Assembly (NCBI GenBank): GCA_004352715.1
Contig: SCFE01000027.1
Coordinates: forward strand, 2,011,182 to 2,075,181
Reading direction: 5' to 3'
Length of the DNA: 64,000 nt
Source of the DNA: Hofstenia miamia
Taxonomy: Eukaryota; Xenacoelomorpha; Acoela
Each line of letters begins with the position of its first letter. Within the stretch, counting starts at the first letter, position 1. The position numbers and the translations under genes are program-made. The notes under the pieces were generated by a model. The model was not told the origin of the DNA. It searched no databases and saw only the letters and a program-made list of their open reading frames with translations. Positions 56,800 through 64,000 of the stretch are shown one piece after another.

Positions 56800-58072
56800 T
56801 GTCTATATTACTGTTCCCAATCTTTTCTTTTTGTCTACCACGACTATGTCTGGCCTCCGTGCTTCTATTACCTTGCTTGTCTGTATGTTGAAGTCCCACA
56901 GTATCTTAATCTTCTCATTCTCGATGGCTCCCTGCGGCTTGTGCTCATACCACTTGTCTCCTACTTCTAACCCATGCTGCCTGCTCAAGCTCCAGTGTAC
57001 CATTTGTCCCACCTTGTCATGCTTGAACTTATACTCATTCAGCACCAACTTCTCACACCCTGCTATCAGATGATCTACTGTGTCCGCCTCTTTCTTACAT
57101 AGCCTACACTTATCACTTACTTCTACTCTTCTGTCTATATGCTTCTTCACCCAGTTTGTTCTTATTGCTTGCTCATGTGCTGCCATTATCAGTGCTTCTG
57201 TTTCTCTCTTCAGTCCTGCCTTCTTTAACCACTTGTTGCTCTCTTCTCTGTCACTTTTTTCTGTGTTCCTCCAGTATTCTCCATGCATTGTCTTCTGCCT
57301 ATACCTTGTTTTACTCTCTAATTCCATCCTACTTTGGCATGCTGTCTTTCCTTCACTCTCAGTTCTTATGTTCCTTAAATCCTTAGTGACCACCAGTAGG
57401 ACCCTCTAGGAAGTGCTTCTACGTATACCTTTAGCCCTAGTGCTTCTGCTTCTACAGTTTCCTCGACACTTAGCAGCCCTTTCCCTCCCTTATGCCTTGC
57501 CATGTACAGCCTATCTACATCTCCATTTAGGTTAAATACCCTCTCTGCTGCTAGTATCTTCCTTGTCTCCCTGTCTAATTCCCTCAGTTCATTCTTGTTC
57601 CACCTAACTATTCCTGCCGAATATCTCAACATTGTTATCGCCCACGTATTAAATGCCTTTATGGTGTTCTGCCCATTCAATGCTGATTTCTGTAGTACCT
57701 TCCTTACTCTCCTCTTGAATTCTTTCCTTAGCCTCATCTTCATTTCCTCGTGGTCTGTTCTATCTTTCTCTATCACACCTATGTACGTGTACGCCTCTTT
57801 GGCTTACTCAATCTTATCCCCACTGCTCGTCCTCAAACCATCTCCATCTACGCACTTGCCTCTGGTCGTTGTCAATGTCGCACACTTTCCTAATCCAAAC
57901 TCCAACCCTGAATCTCTGCTTGCCTTCTCCAATGTCTCTACTTGCTTCTGCAACATCTTCCTTGAACTAGCGTACATCTTCAGGTCGTTCATGTACCACA
58001 GGTGACTCACTGCTCTACCATACTCCTCCAACTTATGCCCTATACCTGTCTCCTTTAACTTTTCTGTGATAA
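56800..58072 (-). mobile_element. R4/Dong-like non-LTR retrotransposon, 3' part with restriction-like endonuclease
   Basis: Three minus-strand frames in order. 58085-57804: RT palm with S-H-L-W-Y-M-N-D-L-K-M-Y-A (the usual YMDDLK, first Asp of the pair changed to Asn). 57776-57375: the block A-F-N-T-W-A-I-T-M-L-R-Y-S-A-G-I and L-D-R-E-T-R-K. 57393-56803: C-R-L-C-K-K-E-A-D-T-V-D-H-L-I-A-G-C zinc knuckle, M-V-H-W, and A-R-R-P-D-I-V-V-V-D-K, the restriction-like endonuclease core. This layout fits the R4/Dong/NeSL group, which cleaves its target with a C-terminal endonuclease. Its GC content is visibly higher than that of the neighbours, suggesting a younger insertion. The 5' side is cut at about 58072 by another retroelement's 3' end. 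Confidence 0.82.
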
Positions 58073-58159
58073 GAGTCAAAAGCAATTTATTGCAAAAAAT
58101 CTTTGGTACAAGACTATAAACTAAAAACTATTTACAAAATAATAGTAACACATACATAT

Positions 58160-58206
58160 ATAATTGTGTGGTGTGTGTTTGTTGGGGATTTGTGTGTGTG
58201 TGTGTA
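58160..58206. repeat. (TG)n-rich microsatellite in the element's 3' UTR
   Basis: A TG/GT-rich tract, paralleled by (AC)n at about 61654-61690 in the oppositely oriented copy 2, so it is part of the retrotransposon's 3' UTR. Confidence 0.8.
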
Positions 58207-58368
58207 CATTATTTAGGATCATACGAAATTTTTGAAGGAGTGTATTGTATTATTGTCATTAAGTATGCATTGTCTGTGAAAGAGGAATGTTCGCACTTTT
58301 TTTCTAAATTTTTTGTAGTTAATTTCCATTTTAATTTCATGGTCTAAGTTATTCCAAATTTTAGTTGC

Positions 58369-58584
58369 NNNNNNNNNNNNNNNNNNNNNNNNNNNNNNNN
58401 NNNNNNNNNNNNNNNNNNNNNNNNNNNNNNNNNNNNNNNNNNNNNNNNNNNNNNNNNNNNNNNNNNNNNNNNNNNNNNNNNNNNNNNNNNNNNNNNNNNN
58501 NNNNNNNNNNNNNNNNNNNNNNNNNNNNNNNNNNNNNNNNNNNNNNNNNNNNNNNNNNNNNNNNNNNNNNNNNNNNNNNNNNNN
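58369..58584. other. Assembly gap, 216 N
   Basis: Undetermined bases in the C-terminal coding region of the retrotransposon. Confidence 0.95.
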
Positions 58585-59492
58585 TTTTTGAGAACGTTCA
58601 TTTAACTTAATATATTGTTTTAAAAATGAAAGAGAAGTACCAGATTTACACTTAAATAATATTGATACCATATGCATTTGAATTCTGTAATAAGGAGCTA
58701 ATATTTTATATTGAATTCGATAGACGGACGAACTGTCATGTTTTTGCGCAAAGTTAAGTCTTTTAAGAGACCAATTGAAAGTTTTTGACAGAAGTATGCG
58801 ATATTTTGAATTTATGTTTATAAAGAGAAATGAGCAATATTGAAAATGAGATAAACAAAAAGAGTTTATTAATTGTTTGTGATATATATTTGAGACGTTT
58901 CGCAGATGGTATGGGGCCAAGAACTTTGCCCTGAAGTACCCCACTGTTAGTTGTAATATATTTTGATTTTGTGCCATTAAGTATAACTCGTTGCTGTCGA
59001 TTTATAAGGAAGTTCATTATCAAATTTATAGCGTTGTCATCAAAATTATAATGCATTAATTTGTCTTTCAATATGTCAAAGTTCATTGAGTTAAACGCTT
59101 TGCTCAGTTCGAGAAGGGCAACGCAACTACATTTATTAGAAGCTAAATTTGATATTATTTGCTGTGATATGGACAAAATTGCATCTTGAGTGCTAAACCC
59201 ATTACGGAAACCAAATTGTTTTTTCGAAAGAATATTTTCAGATATCAAATATGCATGTATTTGTTTATTTAATAATTTTTCAAATAGTTTACTGAAAGGA
59301 TGGCCAATGCAAATCGGCCTATAATTTTGTGCGTTTAGAGGATCGCCTTTTTTATATATAGGGCTTATGTCTGATTTCTTAAATATATGAGAAAATTCAT
59401 TATTAATAATACATTGGTTAAATGCGAATAGAAGATGTTCACTAAAGATATGAAAATGACGTTTAATAATAAAGATTGGAAGATTATAGGAT

Positions 59493-60253
59493 NNNNNNNN
59501 NNNNNNNNNNNNNNNNNNNNNNNNNNNNNNNNNNNNNNNNNNNNNNNNNNNNNNNNNNNNNNNNNNNNNNNNNNNNNNNNNNNNNNNNNNNNNNNNNNNN
59601 NNNNNNNNNNNNNNNNNNNNNNNNNNNNNNNNNNNNNNNNNNNNNNNNNNNNNNNNNNNNNNNNNNNNNNNNNNNNNNNNNNNNNNNNNNNNNNNNNNNN
59701 NNNNNNNNNNNNNNNNNNNNNNNNNNNNNNNNNNNNNNNNNNNNNNNNNNNNNNNNNNNNNNNNNNNNNNNNNNNNNNNNNNNNNNNNNNNNNNNNNNNN
59801 NNNNNNNNNNNNNNNNNNNNNNNNNNNNNNNNNNNNNNNNNNNNNNNNNNNNNNNNNNNNNNNNNNNNNNNNNNNNNNNNNNNNNNNNNNNNNNNNNNNN
59901 NNNNNNNNNNNNNNNNNNNNNNNNNNNNNNNNNNNNNNNNNNNNNNNNNNNNNNNNNNNNNNNNNNNNNNNNNNNNNNNNNNNNNNNNNNNNNNNNNNNN
60001 NNNNNNNNNNNNNNNNNNNNNNNNNNNNNNNNNNNNNNNNNNNNNNNNNNNNNNNNNNNNNNNNNNNNNNNNNNNNNNNNNNNNNNNNNNNNNNNNNNNN
60101 NNNNNNNNNNNNNNNNNNNNNNNNNNNNNNNNNNNNNNNNNNNNNNNNNNNNNNNNNNNNNNNNNNNNNNNNNNNNNNNNNNNNNNNNNNNNNNNNNNNN
60201 NNNNNNNNNNNNNNNNNNNNNNNNNNNNNNNNNNNNNNNNNNNNNNNNNNNNN
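59493..60253. other. Assembly gap, 761 N
   Basis: Undetermined bases between retrotransposon copy 1 and the (TAA)n tract. Frames crossing it are meaningless. Confidence 0.95.
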
Positions 60254-60312
<59 letters not shown>

Positions 60313-60330
60313 TTTTATTATTATTATTGT
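60254..60330. repeat. (ATA)n trinucleotide microsatellite
   Basis: About 19 ATA units followed by a short (TTA)n stretch, forming an inverted pair. The poly-N/Y/I frames here are artefacts. It lies between two divergent retrotransposon copies. Confidence 0.95.
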
Positions 60331-60811
60331 TATTATTCATTTCAACTTAATTTCCTACTAAAAACTTAGATATGTAGTAAATAAGCTCGATAATAATAAA
60401 TCATGTGGATCTAGTAACCTACCGTATTGGATAATTAAGAAATATTTTTATATTTTTGGTGAATACCTACTTGTAGCATTTAATCAAAGTATTATAAATA
60501 ATGACTTTCCTACCCTTTTAAAGCAATCTGATATTTCACCGTTATATAAAAAAGGAGACCCGCTAGACCTCATGAACTACAGGCCAATTGGTATAACACA
60601 ACCCTTCTCAAAAATATTTGAAAAACTACTAGTCGCACAAATGTACAACTTTATCAATGACAATCAAATTTTATCAAGTAATCAATTTGGATTTCGACCT
60701 AAATTCAGCACATCTGATGCGATTTTATCAATCACAGAAAAAATTAAACAAAATTTAAATCAAAATTTGTTTACAGCGGTTGCTTTACTTGATTTAAGCA
60801 AAGCATTTAAT

Positions 60812-60812
60812 N
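60812..60812. other. Single-base N at a chimeric join
   Basis: One undetermined base separates retrotransposon RT from sequence identical to the right end of this window. Confidence 0.9.
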
Positions 60813-60974
60813 TTAGTGTGTTATAAATGTTTACATTTTTTTTGCGAAGAAATAATCACAGATAGTAAAAAATACAATATTATTCAGCGGCTTTTTGATG
60901 GAACACCATCATAATAAATTTTGTGCAAAAATTTTTCATTGCACATTTGGATTAAAAGAACTAATTTTTTGTTT
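60813..60974 (+). repeat. 162-bp exact copy of the window's last bases (63839-64000)
   Basis: Starting at 'ttagtgtgttataaatg', every base matches 63839-64000 by eye, and the repeat may continue past the window edge. No coding content is recognised. Confidence 0.88.
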
Positions 60975-61793
60975 ATGAGTTTCATGTTAATGAAAAATGA
61001 ATTCATTTGACCTGCCATAGTGTTGAGAACCCGTATATGCTTTTGTGGATGTTTAAATCTTTATATCCAGTATCTAGATGTATATATATTACGGTGTTCC
61101 AGAAGTAATGAGCCCTACTAAATATCTTTGCTAATTATGAACCAATTTTAATAATTTTTTGCATAAACTGAGAGCAAAAAATCTCTTTGAGGCAACCAAA
61201 CGTTTGACAAAAGATATTGAAAATCTCGTAACATATTTCAATCATAATAAACTAAAAATCAATTCTGACAAAACTCAATTTATCATGTTTTCATCTAAAC
61301 AACAACAAAAGCTTACTGAAAATTTTAAAATTAATGTTTGTGATAATGAAATTAGTCAAACTAAATGTGTAAACTATCTAGGTGTATTATTAGACAATGA
61401 CCTAAATTTCGATTATTTCTTCTCTCACAAATTAAAAAAGATGGTATGTGGAATAAAATATTTGTACCATTTGTGCCATGTAGAAAAATCATCGCATGTA
61501 GAACTAATTCATTCATTTGTCTTAAGTCAAATGGAAATTAACTACAAAAAATTTAGAAAAAAAGTGCGAACATTCCTCTTTCACAGACAATGCATACTTA
61601 ATGACAATAATACACTACACTCCTTCAAAAATTTCGTATTATTCTAGATAATGTACACACACACACAAATCAACAGCAAACACACACCACACAATTATAT
61701 TTGTATATGTTACTATTATTTTGTAAATAGTTTTTAGTTTACAGTCTTGTACCAAAGATTTTCTGCAATAAATTGCTTTTGACTCTTAAACGC

Positions 61794-62901
61794 TCATTTA
61801 TATCTTAAATCCGGAATTTTATAAATTTTAAAAGTTGGAATTAAGTCACAAAATAGTATATATTTTCAAGAAATACAAAAACATCAATAGCTTCTAGTAC
61901 AAATATTCACTACATTGGACTACATGTAAAGCGTCAATGTGCAAGCCTACCAACTTTCTTAATAGGCTAGGAGGGAAATGATTGAAACTATGAATAAGAT
62001 AGTTTGTCACGTTGAAACTACACACTCATACAGATTAGATTTAAAATAATGCATTATTCAGTTATATTATAAAGAATAAGGTGTGAAATTTTAACGTAGG
62101 TTGTGAAATTGCCACTATATTATTTCTCCTCAATTAATTAAAGTAGTAGATTTCTATTACACGATACATTAAGTTTGTACTTGTATGTTCCACTCAAGTA
62201 TTCCGCCCACTTTGACTACAACATTCTTGTATTTTGTTTATTAATGTTTTGGCTACTGCGTAGACGCCAATTATGATTAGCATGTAATATTACTGTAATT
62301 TTGCAATGATGTTTTGGAACTAAGAGTCAGTTTTTAGAAAGTAGACTGTTATTCCAATTCGAAATCTATTTAGTAGCCAGATCTGAATCGCATTGTTCCA
62401 AGGAATAACATTATAAATAATTTTGTTGTTTATTCATAGTACTATTATTGGGTAACCAATGGCAATGAAGATGAGATTATATCCAAACTATTCTATAGAA
62501 ACGAATATAATTTTGAAAAGATAATATCAGTATAGGACTGAAGGGACCATAATCAGTATATCCGATTTCTATAAACGTGGAAATCGATGTAATATACACA
62601 TTTTCTAAAAAATTTTGGAACAGTTTTTTCCAAAGTTGTTATTATTTTATGAAATACAAATATCTACATAAAATATATTTATAGATATTTCATTTTGGCT
62701 TTAAGACATTTGAATTTCATATTTCATACTATTATATAAAAATGTTAGATGCATATTGACATATTAAATATACTCCTTACAAATATGCATGTATATTTAT
62801 AGTTTGCAAGAATAAAATACTTAAGTTATTATTAATTTGAAATCATAAAGGGCTAGATTAAAATTGCTTTCGTTTAGGTTTTACTTATCATATTTACTTA
62901 C
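61794..62901. other. No gene seen; possible intron
   Basis: AT-rich sequence with no recognised element. Confidence 0.45.
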
Positions 62902-62981
62902 TTGAAATTGATCTCGAATTTCTAACTGCAGCAGCTGTTGTTGTATTTGAAAGTTTTGAAGCATAATTACTCCTAGCAAAT
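62902..62981 (-). CDS. Putative internal exon, Gln/Leu-rich
   Basis: On the minus strand, acceptor 'tgtttttag' (ending 62982), 80 bp, then donor GTAAGTAAG (62901 downward), a strong consensus. In one frame the exon is fully open: L-L-G-V-I-M-L-Q-N-F-Q-I-Q-Q-Q-L-L-Q-L-E-I-R-D-Q-F-Q, coiled-coil-like. A second open frame (S-N-Y-A-S-K-L-S-N-T) exists. The first frame needs one base from the preceding exon, which does not fit the phase-0 end of the 63379 exon, so either another exon intervenes or one of the two models is wrong. Confidence 0.4.
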
Positions 62982-63378
62982 CTAAAAACATGCTTAAACT
63001 TAATCATTATTGCTTTAGGGTACCTAAGGAATCATAGGGTTTCGTGGAGAGAGGATTCCTTGCAGGTACTATAGATAATGCATGTGATGATGTAGGTTTC
63101 CCATATATTTCTGCCTAATTGATATCAAAGCTATAAAATTGTAAACTGAAAAATCTTATTAATGTTATAAAACATGATTTCTTTGATAATATATTTACTG
63201 ATTTTTGAATCAATTCAATGTCTAACACTAAATAGAATCTTGATCTCAGATAATTCCAAGTTAAGAAAGAATACTTTTGCAAATGCATGCCTGTATCGAT
63301 ACTTCAGATTGAATGCATAAGAAACAGCTAATAATTGCAGAATACTTTTGATAAATGTATGCATTTTATTTTACTAAC
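62982..63378. other. Presumed intron
   Basis: Between two putative exons. AT-rich, starting with GTTAGT on the minus strand. No other feature. Confidence 0.4.
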
Positions 63379-63597
63379 CTGCAACTGACGATTACGCTTC
63401 TCCAATTCTTGAATTGCTTCGTCAAACTGTTCCCAGTTAGAGTTGCGAATCATTGATAGTTCTAGTAATTTGAAAGCTAAACAGTCACAAGGATTTACTC
63501 TCCTTAACACTTGATTAAGACAATATAGTGCATGCAAAGTCCACAGAAACAAAGAAAGAGCAAAATTATGTATAGATATTCTTAAAAAGTCTAGTTA
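63379..63597 (-). CDS. Putative exon of an unidentified gene (coiled-coil-like)
   Basis: The minus-strand frame contains N-Q-V-L-R-R-V-N-P-C-D-C-L-A-F-K-L-L-E-L-S-M-I-R-N-S-N-W-E-Q-F-D (shown in part), then E-A-I-Q-E-L-E-K-R-N-R-Q-L-Q, where CAG is followed by GTTAGT, a good donor (GT at 63378-63377). The charged, amphipathic composition stands out from the hydrophobic noise frames around it. The frame is open back to about 63597. The true acceptor is uncertain (candidates are 'ctttttaag' near 63585 and 'cttaatcaag' near 63505). I do not recognise the family. It probably continues off the right edge. Confidence 0.45.
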
Positions 63598-64000
63598 ACC
63601 CCAAACAACCTATTTTGCATTGAGGTAACAACCCTTGTTGTTCACATTCTCCAACAATATTAGGAAATTCTTCCAATACCTATTTTTCAGATAATAAAGT
63701 AGCCTAAAATCCATGGCAGCAACAACACACCTCGACTACTTTCTCTTCTGTAAATCTATTAACCATTTCCCTGGGCAAACCGTGGCAAAGTCAAAAGTTT
63801 CTATCAAGTGCTACTGCCAGATAGGATATCTGTATTATTTAGTGTGTTATAAATGTTTACATTTTTTTTGCGAAGAAATAATCACAGATAGTAAAAAATA
63901 CAATATTATTCAGCGGCTTTTTGATGGAACACCATCATAATAAATTTTGTGCAAAAATTTTTCATTGCACATTTGGATTAAAAGAACTAATTTTTTGTTT
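63598..64000. other. No gene seen; contains the second copy of the 162-bp repeat
   Basis: 63839-64000 equals 60813-60974. A 75-codon plus-strand frame at 63713-63940 crosses into the repeat and has no domain. Confidence 0.5.

Larger units (their letters stand above)
58072..60253 (-). mobile_element. APE-type non-LTR retrotransposon copy 1 (minus), with two gaps and a deletion
   Basis: The 3' end is at about 58072 (the same AATTGCTTTTGACTCTTA end as at 61790). The C-terminal coding part is 58977-58219, with F-R-K-K-V-R-T-F-L-F. The RT is 59491-58763: N-Y-R-P-I-C-I-G-H-P-F-S-K-L-F-E-K-L-L, Q-F-G-F-R, L-L-E-L-S-K-A-F-N-S (catalytic Asp replaced by Glu and the second Asp by Asn) and G-V-L-Q-G-K-V-L-G-P. 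The FADD block is missing: the sequence jumps from the end of the G-V-L-Q-G block to the connection region. Gaps at 58369-58584 and 59493-60253 hide more. Dead. Confidence 0.78.
60365..61793 (+). mobile_element. Related APE-type non-LTR retrotransposon copy 2 (plus), chimeric
   Basis: RT start: S-D-I-S-P-L-Y-K-K-G-D-P-L, N-Y-R-P-I-G-I-T-Q-P-F-S-K-I-F-E-K-L-L, Q-F-G-F-R, and A-L-L-D-L-S-K-A-F-N (to 60811). A single N at 60812 and about 340 bp of foreign sequence replace the palm. Then 61159-61647 gives the connection region (L-G-V-L-L-D-N-D-L-N-F) and jumps, by an internal deletion after V-L-S-Q, to the same C-terminus as copy 1 (M-E-I-N-Y-K-K-F-R-K-K-V-R-T-F). The 3' UTR with (AC)n ends at about 61793. 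Not functional as assembled. Confidence 0.78.

Noticed and set aside
56831-58005. Plus-strand frames of 60-167 codons between 56788 and 58005
   Set aside because: They are antisense shadows of the R4/Dong-like retrotransposon, which has clear motifs on the minus strand.
63713-63940. 75-codon Cys-containing plus-strand frame at the right edge
   Set aside because: It runs into the 162-bp repeat whose other copy is inside a broken retrotransposon. The Cys spacing does not form a recognisable finger.
1-64000. CRISPR arrays, bacterial operons, tRNA or rRNA genes
   Set aside because: The window is eukaryotic. No regularly spaced short repeats and no convincing cloverleaf or rRNA core was seen by eye. 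A tRNAscan or Infernal run would settle the RNA question.

Overview
This is a eukaryotic window: AT-rich (roughly two thirds A+T by eye), gene-poor, and packed with decayed transposable elements of several classes (hAT, Tc1/mariner, a piggyBac-like MITE, Penelope-like elements, several APE-type non-LTR retrotransposons and one R4/Dong-like non-LTR element with a restriction-like endonuclease). An intronless F-box/LRR-like gene, RING/B-box genes and putative splice-bounded exons fit an invertebrate animal. An arthropod, perhaps a chelicerate, is my guess from the mix of element families, but the sequence alone does not prove it. Nine runs of N (1 to 1000 bases) mark a draft assembly, and at least two of them carry signs of misjoining.

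Layout. 0-4.9 kb: a Penelope-like GIY-YIG remnant, a CGGBP1-like/BED-finger pseudogene, and a decayed hAT element inserted into that pseudogene with an 8-bp target-site duplication. 4.9-6.1 kb: an intact 413-codon F-box protein gene, the cleanest single-copy gene here. 7.4-10.9 kb: an interspersed repeat, a second Penelope remnant and a decayed non-LTR reverse transcriptase (RT).

11.9-48.4 kb is the main structure. A unit made of a TRIM-like gene (RING, two B-boxes, coiled coil, propeller-like C-terminus) plus a flanking block occurs four times in the order A(-), B(+), C(-), D(-), followed by a fifth, gene-less flank (E). C and D are direct tandem copies with a period of about 6.6 kb. B is inverted relative to the others, so B/C form a large inverted repeat. 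Only copy B (25442-27154) reads as one 570-residue protein. A, C and D all carry the same AAA-to-TAA change, immediately followed by ATG, at the same codon. The copies are mosaics of each other, which suggests gene conversion. Mobile elements date the duplications: a Tc1 element sits in an endonuclease fragment in both B and C, and a long-TIR MITE in flank E has an empty, homologous site in flank C.

48.7-64 kb: a complete TIR-bounded but dead mariner-type element, a decayed non-LTR element, a 506-bp piggyBac-like MITE, an R4/Dong-like element with a mutated YMDDL box, and two oppositely oriented copies of a related non-LTR family. Three putative minus-strand exons (54.5, 62.9 and 63.4 kb) may belong to a host gene that runs off the right edge.
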